A stretch of DNA of 64,000 bases from Marinobacter maritimus (GTDB lineage: Bacteria; Pseudomonadota; Gammaproteobacteria; Pseudomonadales; Oleiphilaceae), in contig NZ_VCGW01000002.1 in the NCBI RefSeq assembly GCF_007671675.1, positions 806,001 to 870,000 of the forward strand. The letters run 5' to 3'. A program made the translations under genes and the position numbers. The notes beneath the pieces were generated by a model. That model did no database searches. It saw only the letters and a list, made by a program, of their open reading frames with translations, and was not told the origin of the DNA. Positions 55,105 through 64,000 of the stretch are shown here, piece after piece. Positions within the stretch are counted from its first letter, which is position 1. Each line of letters begins with the position of its first letter.

Positions 55105-58100
55105 ATGAGTCATTTGATCGACAAGCTGAGCTACTTCAGCAAAAAGCGCGAATCGTTCGCGAACGGCCACGGCGAAATCCACGATGTGAATCGTGACTGG
55201 GAAGACAGCTACCGCCAGCGCTGGCAGCACGACAAGGTTGTGCGCTCCACCCACGGTGTAAACTGTACCGGCTCCTGTAGCTGGAAGATCTACGTCAAAA
55301 ATGGTCTGGTCACCTGGGAAACCCAGCAAACCGACTACCCCCGTACCCGCCCGGATCTGCCTAACCATGAACCCCGTGGCTGCCCTCGTGGCGCCAGCTA
55401 TTCCTGGTACATGTACAGCGCCAACCGCCTGAAGTACCCACTGATGCGCAAGCACCTCATGCAGCTTTGGCGTGCCGCCCGCATCCAGTTCAACGACCCG
55501 GTAGATGCCTGGGCCTCCATTGTGGAAGACCCGAAGAAGACCGCAGAGTACAAGCCTCGCCGTGGTATGGGCGGCTTTGTGCGTTCAGACTGGAACGAAG
55601 TGAACGAGCTGATTGCGGCAGCGAACGTTTACACTGCCAAAAAGCACGGCCCCGACCGCATCATCGGCTTCTCGCCGATTCCTGCCATGTCGATGATTTC
55701 CTACGCGGCCGGTAGCCGTTACCTGTCACTGATTGGCGGCGTGTGCCTGAGCTTCTACGACTGGTATTGCGACTTGCCACCGGCTTCCCCGCAAACCTGG
55801 GGTGAGCAGACCGACGTTCCTGAATCCGCAGACTGGTATAACTCAGGCTACATTATTGCCTGGGGCTCCAACGTGCCCCAGACTCGTACTCCGGACGCCC
55901 ACTTCTTTACTGAAGTGCGTTACAAAGGCACCAAGACCGTTGCCATTACCCCGGATTACGCCGAAGTTTCCAAGCTTTCAGACGAGTGGCTGAACCCCAA
56001 GCAGGGTACAGATGCGGCTCTGGGCATGGCCATGGGTCATGTCATTCTTAAAGAATTCCACATCGATAATCCCAGCGAATACTTCACCGATTACGTACGT
56101 CGCTACACCGACATGCCGTACCTGGTGAAGCTCGACAAAACCGAAGATGGCCGTTATGTACCCGGCCGATTCCTGCGCGCCAGTGATCTGGTGGGCGGTC
56201 TGGGCGAAGAGAACAACCCGGAATGGAAAACCATTGCCATTGATGAAACCACCAATCAGCTGACCGCGCCTAACGGTTCAATCGGCTATCGCTGGGGTGA
56301 AAAAGGCAAGTGGAACCTGAAGCAGACAGCCAAAACTGAAGACGTGAATCTACAGTTGTCGATGGTTGAAAAGCACGATGAAGTCGTCGACGTTGCCTTC
56401 CCGTACTTTGGTGGTATCAAGCACGACCATTTCAAGTCGGTTGAAATCAGCGACACCCTGACGCATAAGCTGGGTAGCCGCAAAGTAGACTTGGCCGATG
56501 GTGGCGAAGCCCACGTGGTTACTGTTTATGACCTGATGATGGCCAACTACGGCATCAGCCGTGGTCTGGGTGACGATGACAGCGCAACTTCCTACGATCA
56601 GGTCAAGCCTTACACGCCAGCCTGGCAGGAAAAAATCACCGGCGTGCCCGCTGAAAAAGTGATTCGCATTGCCCGTGAATTTGGCGAGAACGCCCATAAA
56701 ACCAAGGGTCGTTCCATGATCATTGTGGGTGCCGGTATGAACCACTGGTACCACATGGACATGAACTACCGCGCGCTGATCAACATGTTGATCATGTGTG
56801 GCTGTATCGGCCAGAGCGGTGGTGGTTGGGCTCACTATGTAGGCCAGGAAAAATTACGTCCGCAGACGGGTTGGCAGCCGCTGGCCTTTGGTCTGGACTG
56901 GCAGCGCCCGCCGCGCCAGATGAACGGCTCGTCCTTCTTCTACGCGCACTCTGGCCAGTGGCGCTACGAGAAACTGGGCGTAGACGAAATCCTGTCGCCC
57001 CTGGCGGACAAGTCGAAATTCGGTGGCAGCCTGATCGACTACAACGTGCGCGCCGAGCGCATGGGCTGGTTACCATCAGCACCGCAGCTGAACCGCAACC
57101 CGCTGGGTATTGCGGCGGAAGCTGAAAAAGCCGGCATGGACGTGCCCGCCTACGTAACCCAGTCCATGAAAGACGGTTCACTGGCCTTTGCGGCGGAAGA
57201 TCCGGAAGCGCCGGAGAACCATCCGCGCAACATGTTTATCTGGCGTTCAAACCTGCTGGGATCCTCAGGCAAGGGCCACGAATACATGCTCAAGTATCTG
57301 TTGGGCACCAAAAGCGGTCTGCAAGGCAAAGACCTTGGTCATGACGGCGGCCTGAAGCCTCAGGAAGTGAAGTGGCACGACGAGGCACCGGAAGGCAAGC
57401 TCGACCTGCTGGTGACTCTGGACTTCCGCATGTCCACCACCTGCCTGTATTCAGATATCGTACTGCCGACCGCTACCTGGTACGAGAAGAACGACCTGAA
57501 CACGTCAGACATGCACCCGTTCATTCACCCGCTGACAGCTGCTACCGATCCGGCGTGGGAGTCCCGCAGTGACTGGGAAATCTACAAAGGCATCGCCAAG
57601 TCCTTCTCAAAGGCGGCCGAAGGTCACCTGGGTGTCGAGAAAGACGTGGTTACCCTGCCGTTGATGCACGATGCGCCGGCAGAGCTGGGTCAGCCATTTG
57701 ATGTAAAAGACTGGAAGAAAGGCGAGTGTGAGCTGATTCCGGGCAAAACAGCACCGAACTTTATTACTGTCGAGCGGGATTACCCGAACACCTACGCTCG
57801 TTTTACCGCGCTTGGGCCACTGATGGACAAGCTGGGTAACGGCGGCAAGGGCATCAACTGGAACACTGAAAAAGAAGTGACGTTTCTGGGTGACCTGAAC
57901 TACAAGCACATCGATGGCGCTAACGCAGGCCGGCCGAAGATTGAAAGCGCGATTGATGCGGCGGAAGTGATTCTGACCCTGGCGCCGGAAACCAACGGCC
58001 AGGTCGCCGTCAAGGCATGGGCTGCACTGTCGGAATTCACCGGGCTGGATCACTCTCACCTGGCATTGAATAAAGAAGATGAAAAGATCCGCTTCCGGGA

Positions 58101-58848
58101 TATCGTGGCGCAGCCGCGCAAGATCATCTCCAGCCCGACCTGGTCTGGACTGGAAGATGAACACGTGTCTTACAACGCCGGCTACACCAACGTGCACGAG
58201 CTTATCCCCTGGCGCACCCTGACCGGTCGCCAGCAGTTCTATCTTGATCACGAGTGGATGCGAGCTTTCGGTGAGAGCCTTCTTGTGTATCGCCCACCCA
58301 TCAACACCAAAGCGGCCGAACCGCTGCTGAACGCCAAGCCCAACGGCAACCCGGAAAAGGCGCTTAACTTCCTCACACCCCACCAGAAGTGGGGTATCCA
58401 CAGCACCTACAGCGACAACCTGCTGATGCTGACCTTGTCTCGCGGCGGGCCCATTGTGTGGCTGAGTGAAGACGACGCCCGCGATGTAGGTGTGGAAGAC
58501 AACGACTGGGTAGAAGTGTTCAACGCAAACGGGGCCATTTCGGCGCGGGCCGTGGTCAGCCAGCGGGTTATGCCGGGCATGATGATGATGTACCACGCCC
58601 AGGAACGGATTGTGAACATTCCCGGCTCGGAGATTACCGGTAGCCGTGGTGGCATTCACAACTCGGTTACCCGGGTATGCCCGAAACCCACTCATATGAT
58701 TGGTGGCTACGCGCAGTTCTCCTACGGCTTTAACTACTACGGAACTGTAGGTTCCAACCGCGACGAGTTTGTGGTGGTGCGCAAAATGAAGAATGTTGAC
58801 TGGCTTGATGGCGAGGGCAACGACACTGTTCAGGAGGCTGTAAAATGA
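55105..58848 (+). CDS. narG: Respiratory nitrate reductase alpha subunit NarG
   Basis: 1247 residues, full length. FS0 cluster ligands H50, C54, C58 and C93 (STHGVNCTGSCSW, RGCPRGASYS) and the molybdenum-ligating Asp D223 (SFYDWYCDLPP) are present. Binds Mo-bis-MGD and reduces nitrate to nitrite at the cytoplasmic face. ATG 55105 with GGAGAGAGA ahead; the five extra codons of the longer frame are not used. It overlaps narH by four bases. Confidence 0.98.
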   Translation: MSHLIDKLSYFSKKRESFANGHGEIHDVNRDWEDSYRQRWQHDKVVRSTHGVNCTGSCSWKIYVKNGLVTWETQQTDYPRTRPDLPNHEPRGCPRGASYSWYMYSANRLKYPLMRKHLMQLWRAARIQFNDPVDAWASIVEDPKKTAEYKPRRGMGGFVRSDWNEVNELIAAANVYTAKKHGPDRIIGFSPIPAMSMISYAAGSRYLSLIGGVCLSFYDWYCDLPPASPQTWGEQTDVPESADWYNSGYIIAWGSNVPQTRTPDAHFFTEVRYKGTKTVAITPDYAEVSKLSDEWLNPKQGTDAALGMAMGHVILKEFHIDNPSEYFTDYVRRYTDMPYLVKLDKTEDGRYVPGRFLRASDLVGGLGEENNPEWKTIAIDETTNQLTAPNGSIGYRWGEKGKWNLKQTAKTEDVNLQLSMVEKHDEVVDVAFPYFGGIKHDHFKSVEISDTLTHKLGSRKVDLADGGEAHVVTVYDLMMANYGISRGLGDDDSATSYDQVKPYTPAWQEKITGVPAEKVIRIAREFGENAHKTKGRSMIIVGAGMNHWYHMDMNYRALINMLIMCGCIGQSGGGWAHYVGQEKLRPQTGWQPLAFGLDWQRPPRQMNGSSFFYAHSGQWRYEKLGVDEILSPLADKSKFGGSLIDYNVRAERMGWLPSAPQLNRNPLGIAAEAEKAGMDVPAYVTQSMKDGSLAFAAEDPEAPENHPRNMFIWRSNLLGSSGKGHEYMLKYLLGTKSGLQGKDLGHDGGLKPQEVKWHDEAPEGKLDLLVTLDFRMSTTCLYSDIVLPTATWYEKNDLNTSDMHPFIHPLTAATDPAWESRSDWEIYKGIAKSFSKAAEGHLGVEKDVVTLPLMHDAPAELGQPFDVKDWKKGECELIPGKTAPNFITVERDYPNTYARFTALGPLMDKLGNGGKGINWNTEKEVTFLGDLNYKHIDGANAGRPKIESAIDAAEVILTLAPETNGQVAVKAWAALSEFTGLDHSHLALNKEDEKIRFRDIVAQPRKIISSPTWSGLEDEHVSYNAGYTNVHELIPWRTLTGRQQFYLDHEWMRAFGESLLVYRPPINTKAAEPLLNAKPNGNPEKALNFLTPHQKWGIHSTYSDNLLMLTLSRGGPIVWLSEDDARDVGVEDNDWVEVFNANGAISARAVVSQRVMPGMMMMYHAQERIVNIPGSEITGSRGGIHNSVTRVCPKPTHMIGGYAQFSYGFNYYGTVGSNRDEFVVVRKMKNVDWLDGEGNDTVQEAVK

Positions 58849-60416
58849 AGATCCGTTCCCAAGTAGGCATGGTGCTGAACCTGGACAAGTGTATCGGTTG
58901 CCATACCTGTTCAGTGACTTGTAAAAACGTATGGACCAGTCGTGAAGGCATGGAATACGCCTGGTTCAACAACGTCGAAACCAAGCCCGGTATTGGTTAC
59001 CCCAAAGAATGGGAAAACCAGGACAAGTGGAAAGGCGGCTGGATGCGTGATGCCAGCGGCAAAATCCGTCCTCGCATTGGCGGTAAGTTCCGGGTGTTGG
59101 CGAACATATTCGGCAACCCGGATCTGCCGGAAATTGACGACTACTACGAGCCGTTCGACTTTGACTACCAGCACCTGCACACCGCAGGCGACAGCAAGCA
59201 TCAGCCGGTTGCACGGCCACGCTCGCTGATCTCCGGCAAACGCATGCAGAAAATCGAGTGGGGCCCGAACTGGGAAGAAATTCTGGGCACCGAATTTGCC
59301 AAACGTCGCAAGGATAAAAACTTCGACCAGATTCAGGCCGATATTTACGGCCAGTTCGAAAGTACATTCATGATGTACCTGCCGCGGCTGTGCGAGCACT
59401 GTCTCAACCCGACCTGCGTAGCGGCGTGCCCAAGTGGCGCCATCTACAAGCGTGAAGAAGATGGCATCGTGCTGATTGATCAGGAAAAGTGCCGTGGTTG
59501 GCGGATGTGTGTATCCGGCTGCCCGTACAAGAAAATCTACTTCAACTGGAAAACCGGCAAGTCTGAAAAGTGCATTTTCTGCTACCCGCGCATTGAAGCC
59601 GGTATGCCGACCGTGTGCTCCGAGACCTGCGTAGGCCGTATCCGCTATCTGGGCGTGTTGCTTTACGACGCCGACCGCATCGAAGAAGTGGCCAGCACTC
59701 CGGGTGAGCACGAGCTTTACGAGAAGCAGCTGGAAATCTTCCTTGATCCGAACGATCCAAAAGTCATTGAGCAAGCCAAAAAAGACGGCGTGCCGATGAA
59801 CGTTATTGAAGCGGCTCAGCGCAGCCCGGTATACAAGATGGCGGTGGACTGGAAACTGGCCCTGCCTCTGCACCCGGAATACCGCACGCTGCCTATGGTC
59901 TGGTACGTGCCGCCTCTGAGCCCGATCCAGTCTGCAGCAGAAGCCGGCAAGGTTGAGTTCGACGGCGTGCTGCCGAAGATTGAAAGCCTGCGGATCCCGG
60001 TGAAGTATCTGGCCAACCTGCTTACCGCAGGGGATGAGAAGCCGATTGTACGTGCGCTCAAACGCATCATGGCCATGCGCCTGTACAAGCGTGCTGAAAC
60101 GGTAGACGGAGTTGAAGATTTGCGAGCACTGGAAGAAGCCGGCCTTACCAAGGCTCAGGCTGATGAAATGTACCGCTATCTGGCCATTGCTAATTACGAG
60201 GACCGCTTTGTGATTCCTACCAGCCATCGTGAGCTGGCGAAGGAAGCCTTCCCGGACGCACACGGCGAGCGCGGTGGTTGTGGCTTCAGCTTTGGTGACG
60301 GGTGCAGTGGTAGCGACAGCGAGTTCAATATGTTCGGCGGCCGCAGCCAGACCACCTCCATGGTGAAAAAGCTGGCCACGGTGAAACAGGTCGACCCGAA
60401 ACAGTTGCAGGAATAA
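58845..60416 (+). CDS. narH: Respiratory nitrate reductase beta subunit NarH
   Basis: 523 residues. Four cysteine groups carry three 4Fe-4S and one 3Fe-4S cluster: C16-x2-C19-x2-C22-x3-C26; CEHCLNPTCVAACP; CRGWRMCVSGCP, where Trp replaces a Cys as in the 3Fe-4S site of known NarH; and CIFCYPRI. The C-terminus GGCGFSFGDGCSGSDSEFNM is typical. Links NarI hemes to NarG. ATGA overlap with narG. Confidence 0.98.
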   Translation: MKIRSQVGMVLNLDKCIGCHTCSVTCKNVWTSREGMEYAWFNNVETKPGIGYPKEWENQDKWKGGWMRDASGKIRPRIGGKFRVLANIFGNPDLPEIDDYYEPFDFDYQHLHTAGDSKHQPVARPRSLISGKRMQKIEWGPNWEEILGTEFAKRRKDKNFDQIQADIYGQFESTFMMYLPRLCEHCLNPTCVAACPSGAIYKREEDGIVLIDQEKCRGWRMCVSGCPYKKIYFNWKTGKSEKCIFCYPRIEAGMPTVCSETCVGRIRYLGVLLYDADRIEEVASTPGEHELYEKQLEIFLDPNDPKVIEQAKKDGVPMNVIEAAQRSPVYKMAVDWKLALPLHPEYRTLPMVWYVPPLSPIQSAAEAGKVEFDGVLPKIESLRIPVKYLANLLTAGDEKPIVRALKRIMAMRLYKRAETVDGVEDLRALEEAGLTKAQADEMYRYLAIANYEDRFVIPTSHRELAKEAFPDAHGERGGCGFSFGDGCSGSDSEFNMFGGRSQTTSMVKKLATVKQVDPKQLQE

Positions 60417-60426
60417 AGAGGCCACT

Positions 60427-61179
60427 ATGAAACTTTTAAAAGTATTGGCTCGGATTCTGGAGTATCCCTCCGCGGAGCTTCAGGCCTCCAAAGACGCCCT
60501 GGTTGCGGTTGTCCTCGAGGACAGCCGGCTGCCACGAAAAAACAAGGAGCAACTGCTCCAGTGTATCGAGCGCCTTTGTGACGGTGAGCTGTTGGACCTT
60601 GAAGAGGCCTATACCGGCACCTTCGACAAGGGACGCGCTACCTCACTGCTGTTGTTTGAGCACGTGCACGGCGAATCCCGTGATCGCGGCCAGGCGATGG
60701 TTGATCTGATGGAACAGTATCGCGCCAACGGTCTGGAAATCGACGCCAAAGAACTGCCGGATTACCTGCCGCTATTCCTGGAGTATCTGTCAACGCGCCC
60801 TTGGGAAGAAATCAAGAACTGGCTGGAAGACATTCACCACATTCTTGGCTTGTTGGGTGAGCGGTTGTACCAGCGCGAGAGCTTTTACCATGTCGCCATG
60901 GACTCTCTGCTGGAGCTTTCTGGCCGTAAGACGGATCGCCAGGAACTGGCCCAGATTGTCGCCTCGGAAGAACGCGATGATACGCCCGAGGCTCTGGACA
61001 AGGTCTGGGAAGAAGAGATGGTGAAGTTTGTGGATGACCAGGGCAGCTCCTGCAACACCGGTGGCGTTGTAGGCCAGCGTCGCCGTGAAATGGAACAGAC
61101 ACAGACCATTCACCTCAGTGATCATCTGATGACGGATGTAACGCCCGCTCAGGCGCGTGCCGCCGCGAGAGACGCCTGA
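60427..61179 (+). CDS. narJ: Nitrate reductase assembly chaperone NarJ
   Basis: 250 residues, mostly helical, of the TorD/NarJ family: LEYPSAELQASKDAL near the start and the conserved ELPDYLPLFLEYLS. Binds the NarG N-terminus to allow molybdenum cofactor insertion and membrane attachment; it is not part of the final enzyme. 10 bases downstream of narH. Confidence 0.94.
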   Translation: MKLLKVLARILEYPSAELQASKDALVAVVLEDSRLPRKNKEQLLQCIERLCDGELLDLEEAYTGTFDKGRATSLLLFEHVHGESRDRGQAMVDLMEQYRANGLEIDAKELPDYLPLFLEYLSTRPWEEIKNWLEDIHHILGLLGERLYQRESFYHVAMDSLLELSGRKTDRQELAQIVASEERDDTPEALDKVWEEEMVKFVDDQGSSCNTGGVVGQRRREMEQTQTIHLSDHLMTDVTPAQARAAARDA

Positions 61180-61199
61180 CGGCGCAGGAGGAGACCAAG

Positions 61200-61880
61200 A
61201 TGATGTCTTACCTTAATACACTGATTTTCGGGATTTATCCGTACATCGCCCTGGTGGTGCTGGTTGTTGGTACCTGGGCGAGATACGACCATGGACAGTT
61301 CACCTGGAAAGCCCACTCCAGCCAGATACTGCGCAAGAAAAACCTGGTGCTGGCCAGTGTGCTGTTCCATGTGGGTATTCTGGTGATTTTCTTTGGCCAC
61401 CTGGTTGGCCTGTTGACACCGCACTTTGTGTACGAGCCTTTCATGACTGCAGGCACCAAACAGGTGCTGGCTATTGTGGTGGGCGGTATTGCCGGGGTGA
61501 TGTGCCTGGTGGGAGGCGTCATGCTGGCCCACCGCCGTCTGACGGATCCGCGGGTCAGCGCCAGCAGCACCTCTGCCGATAACCTGGTCATCATTATTCT
61601 GATGGTTCAGGTTTTGCTGGGGCTGGCGACGATAGTTCCGACCCTAGGACACCTTGATGGCAGCACCATGTTGTTACTGGCTGGCTGGGCACAAAGCATC
61701 TTCACCTTTCAGGGCGGCGCAGCCGAGTATATGGCGGGCGTGGGTTGGATCTACAAGCTCCATATCTTCCTGGGCCTGACGATCTTTGTACTCTTCCCGT
61801 TCACTCGGCTGGTGCACATGCTGAGTGTGCCGCTGGAGTATTTCGGACGGAAATACCAGGTGGTGCGGAAGCGGGCGTAA
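61200..61880 (+). CDS. narI: Respiratory nitrate reductase gamma subunit NarI
   Basis: 226 residues, five helices. The heme b ligands H57, H67, H188 and H206 match E. coli NarI. Oxidises ubiquinol at the periplasmic side and passes electrons to NarH. AGGAGG upstream of ATG 61200; an immediate second ATG at 61203 is equally possible. No clear terminator follows, so the next gene is likely cotranscribed. Confidence 0.97.
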   Translation: MMSYLNTLIFGIYPYIALVVLVVGTWARYDHGQFTWKAHSSQILRKKNLVLASVLFHVGILVIFFGHLVGLLTPHFVYEPFMTAGTKQVLAIVVGGIAGVMCLVGGVMLAHRRLTDPRVSASSTSADNLVIIILMVQVLLGLATIVPTLGHLDGSTMLLLAGWAQSIFTFQGGAAEYMAGVGWIYKLHIFLGLTIFVLFPFTRLVHMLSVPLEYFGRKYQVVRKRA

Positions 61881-61942
61881 TTGAAAGTCCCCTCTCCCTC
61901 TGTGGGAGGGGGGAGCACTGAACACATTTACGGAGATTTACC

Positions 61943-62749
61943 ATGCAACTGATCCCCACCGGTGAAGCCGAAAAGCCCAGAAACCAGTTTCCACCAGTGT
62001 ATGTGGGTGAAACCCTGATATCCGAAGAGGATATTGCACGGGAAATGCAGCACCACCCCGCCGAAGAGGTTGCTGAGGCATGGCACGAGGCCGCCAAGAG
62101 TCTGGTTATTCGTGAACTTTTGCTGCAACAGGCAAAAGCCCTGAAATTGCCGGAAGATCTGGACGAAGAAGCCACCTTAGCGCGCGTGCTCGAGCAGGAG
62201 CTGGATGTACCGCAACCGAGCGATGAAGATTGTGAGCGTTTCCACGCATCCAACCCCAGTCGTTTTCGAAGCCAGACGCTGATGGCTGTAAGCCATATAT
62301 TGCTGGCGGCTGCACCAGACGATGTGCAAGAGCGCATGCGGCAGGAAGAGGTCGGAAGGCAATTATTGTCCTCCCTGTTGGAAGGTCGCGCCCAGTTTGC
62401 GGCGCTGGCCAAGCAGTATTCTGTTTGTGAGTCCCGCCATCAGGGCGGCAGCCTCGGCCAGATCAGCAAGGGCCAGACGGTTGAAGAGTTTGAGCGACCG
62501 GTTCTGACGCTCAAAGAGGGCCTCAACCCGGAGTTGGTCGAGAGCAGGTATGGCTGGCACATTGTGCGCGTGGACCAGCGTATTGATGGCGAACAGCTGC
62601 CATACGAGCATGTAAAGCCCAAGATCCGTCAGTACCTGAGTGAGAGTGTTACCCGGCGTGCATTCCGTCAGTACCTGCAGGTGTTGGCGGCTGAGACAGG
62701 TGTAAAAGGTGTGGATCTTGAGATACCGGACTCGCCCTTAATGCAGTAA
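61943..62749 (+). CDS. PpiC/parvulin-type peptidyl-prolyl isomerase of the nar operon
   Basis: 268 residues: N-terminal helical part (about 20-110), then a parvulin domain with VSHILLAAAPDD, AKQYSVCESRHQGGSLGQIS and GWHIVRVDQRI. No signal peptide, so it probably works in the cytoplasm. A NifM-like parvulin follows narI in pseudomonads, where it is thought to aid nitrate reductase maturation. 62 bases after narI. Confidence 0.9.
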   Translation: MQLIPTGEAEKPRNQFPPVYVGETLISEEDIAREMQHHPAEEVAEAWHEAAKSLVIRELLLQQAKALKLPEDLDEEATLARVLEQELDVPQPSDEDCERFHASNPSRFRSQTLMAVSHILLAAAPDDVQERMRQEEVGRQLLSSLLEGRAQFAALAKQYSVCESRHQGGSLGQISKGQTVEEFERPVLTLKEGLNPELVESRYGWHIVRVDQRIDGEQLPYEHVKPKIRQYLSESVTRRAFRQYLQVLAAETGVKGVDLEIPDSPLMQ

Positions 62750-62805
62750 ATGACCTTGCGTTGATATGGGCGTCTTATCTGGCGTATTGGTAGCAGAGGG
62801 ATCTA

Positions 62806-62819
62806 TTGATTTAGGTCAA
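62806..62819 (+). promoter_or_regulatory. FNR/DNR box upstream of dnr
   Basis: TTGAT-TTAG-GTCAA, one base from consensus in the second half. Its centre is 120.5 bases upstream of the dnr start codon. A NarL half-site TACCCCT (62843-62849) lies between. Suggests ANR, DNR or both control dnr. Confidence 0.75.
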
Positions 62820-62932
62820 TATTCCGGAAATATGCACGATTCTACCCCTATGGAGGGAGCGATTTTTCTGGAACATCCTCCTATTATCATAAAACATGAT
62901 TTTGAATGCATGATATTAAAGAGGGTATAACA

Positions 62933-63682
62933 ATGGTGGCGATGCAATCTGCGGAAACCCGCTACGCCAAACCGGTTCTGGTGGCGACAAACAAGCTGAC
63001 GGGCGACGAAAGCGGGCTGGAGGCGCTGCGTAATCATGCCCTGTTTAACACGCTCAGTGGCTCAGACTTCCAGAACCTCATTCTGCAGTCTCGTCGTCTT
63101 CGCCTTGGGCATCATCAGTTGCTTTACCGACAGGATATGCCTGCCCACCACTTCTTTTTCGTCATGTCTGGCCGCTTGCGGCTATACCGCCTGGATTCCT
63201 CAGGGATTGATCGTACGCTCGACAGCATAGCTCCGGGTGACTGCTTTGCGGAGGTCATGATCTACGCTGATCCAGCTCGCTATGCCTGCTACGCCGAAGC
63301 CCTCAAATCCAGTGAAGTACTGATGATTCCGGTAAAGGCCTATCAGGAGATGCTGGACAAAAACTCGGACTACGCGCATGCAGCACTCCGGCACTATGCT
63401 CAGCGCGCTGTTTCCAGGTTCCACGACCTTGAAATCATGACGGTTCAAAACGCCCGTGATCGACTGATCCGTTATTTGATTGACCTTCTGCCAAACGGCG
63501 CCGCAGAAGGCGGGGAAGTAGAGCTGCCTCTGCCAAAATGTCTGGTCGCGTCCAGGCTTGCGATGCAGCCGGAAACTTTTTCCCGAATTCTTGCGGATCT
63601 TAAATCCAATGGGCTGGTGCGGGTCAACCGAAGCAAGTTGTTCATATCCGATCCCAAACGATTGATCGAAATCAGCCAGTAG
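62933..63682 (+). CDS. dnr: NO-responsive Crp/Fnr family activator Dnr
   Basis: 249 residues. Effector domain (about 25-150: LGHHQLLYRQDMPAHHFFFV) with several His that could serve heme, dimer helix, and a wHTH with MQPETFSRILADLKSNGLVR, containing the E-x2-SR recognition residues for TTGAT boxes. No FNR-type cysteine cluster, as expected for heme-based DNR that turns on nir and nor genes with NO. ATG 62933 has GAGGG ahead; the longer frame from 62906 lacks a ribosome site. Located just after the nar operon. Confidence 0.9.
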   Translation: MVAMQSAETRYAKPVLVATNKLTGDESGLEALRNHALFNTLSGSDFQNLILQSRRLRLGHHQLLYRQDMPAHHFFFVMSGRLRLYRLDSSGIDRTLDSIAPGDCFAEVMIYADPARYACYAEALKSSEVLMIPVKAYQEMLDKNSDYAHAALRHYAQRAVSRFHDLEIMTVQNARDRLIRYLIDLLPNGAAEGGEVELPLPKCLVASRLAMQPETFSRILADLKSNGLVRVNRSKLFISDPKRLIEISQ

Positions 63683-63726
63683 TTATTCTTCAGTAGAAAG
63701 CCGTTTTCAGAAAGGATATTGCATTA

Positions 63727-64000
63727 ATGATTAGCAGCTACAGTGATCTTATCAAAGCGACCCGCACCGAACAGGAGCCTCAACGTTTGCTGTTTGTGTT
63801 CTGTCGGGCCGAGCTTCCAGATGACGCCTCTGCAGAAGAAAAAGCCGCATTTGAACAGGGTGAGGGCGGTGCACTTACACCGGTTATCTGTGTCGACAAG
63901 ACCCCGGACGACGTCACGGAGTTTTCCGCCCTGGTTGAAGAATCACGTAGCACCGGTCAGTCATGGGATGTTGTGTTTGTTGCTGCCATGTCTGGTAGAG
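63727..64000 (+). CDS. Conserved hypothetical protein, 3' end cut by window edge
   Basis: Starts at ATG 63727 with AGAAAGGA ahead and runs open to the window end (91 codons: MISSYSDLIKATRTEQEPQR, then LLFVFCRAELPDDASAEEKA). Similar short proteins beside dnr are known in databases as 'ribonucleotide reductase subunit alpha'-labelled hypotheticals, from memory; the label is not supported by any visible ribonucleotide reductase motif. It lies 45 bases after dnr and may be cotranscribed. Confidence 0.75.
   Translation, partial: MISSYSDLIKATRTEQEPQRLLFVFCRAELPDDASAEEKAAFEQGEGGALTPVICVDKTPDDVTEFSALVEESRSTGQSWDVVFVAAMSGR

Noticed and set aside
58911..60425. 504-codon frame on the minus strand opposite narH
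   Set aside because: Antisense shadow of the conserved, Cys-rich NarH. No domain is visible.
61891..61917. C/G-rich hairpin after narI
   Set aside because: Imperfect stem of CCCTC/GAGGG type with no T-run, in a likely operon; not convincing as a terminator.

Overview
The window looks like a chromosomal segment of a marine gammaproteobacterial denitrifier. The gene content and protein sequences fit Marinobacter or a close relative; this is an inference from protein features and synteny, since no search was run. Almost all of it is one large anaerobic respiration region. I see no IS element, phage gene, CRISPR array or tRNA.

Layout. 1-3.4 kb: the end of trhP (running off the left edge), an orphan AraC-type DNA-binding domain and fabA-fabB. 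3.6-17.2 kb: NO- and nitrate-related membrane genes (two nnrS, three narK-type carriers, a SirB2-like protein, an NCS2-like permease, a Yip1 protein), a one-domain voltage-gated channel, a universal stress protein, a thioesterase, a remnant of a hemolysin III gene and a Crp/Fnr regulator. 17.3-24.6 kb (minus): nirS-D-L-G-H-J-E-N, the cd1 nitrite reductase and its heme d1 pathway. 24.9-28.4 kb (plus): nirC, nirF, a PhnD-like binding protein, norQ and a small membrane gene. 28.5-34.5 kb: an MXKDX repeat protein, then (minus) norC-norB-FeS membrane protein-norD-norE-norF. 34.7-42.4 kb: transport and stress genes (AEC, CDF with a CadR-like regulator, BCCT, Usp), a tandem HAD-like protein and an Fe-S photolyase. 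42.6-51 kb: hemN, a NIT-domain chemoreceptor, ubiU-ubiV, a CZB chemoreceptor and ubiT. 51-64 kb: narL-narX (minus), then narK-narG-H-J-I-parvulin (plus), dnr and the start of one more gene.

How it works together. NarK-type carriers import nitrate and export nitrite; NarGHI reduces nitrate; NirS reduces nitrite to NO; NorCB reduces NO to N2O. No nos genes lie inside the window. Oxygen-independent heme (HemN) and ubiquinone (UbiU/V/T) synthesis supply cofactors under anoxia. Regulation is legible: TTGAT-N4-ATCAA-type boxes lie upstream of nirS, norC, narK-narG, dnr, hemN, ubiU, usp-narK, narK and the second Crp/Fnr gene, several with a -10-like hexamer at the spacing expected for class II FNR/DNR activation. 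7-2-7 NarL heptamer pairs lie upstream of nirS, norC and narG, matching the local NarXL pair.

Points worth a second look include a tandem HAD protein in which motif I has become D-W-H in both halves, a channel whose filter (TFEDWTD) resembles engineered calcium-selective CavAb, a PhnD-like binding protein inside the nir/nor genes, a 59-codon internally deleted hemolysin III gene, a truncated MOSC gene overlapping a chemoreceptor gene, and an 83-codon ORF carrying a beta-clamp-like QLSLF motif.
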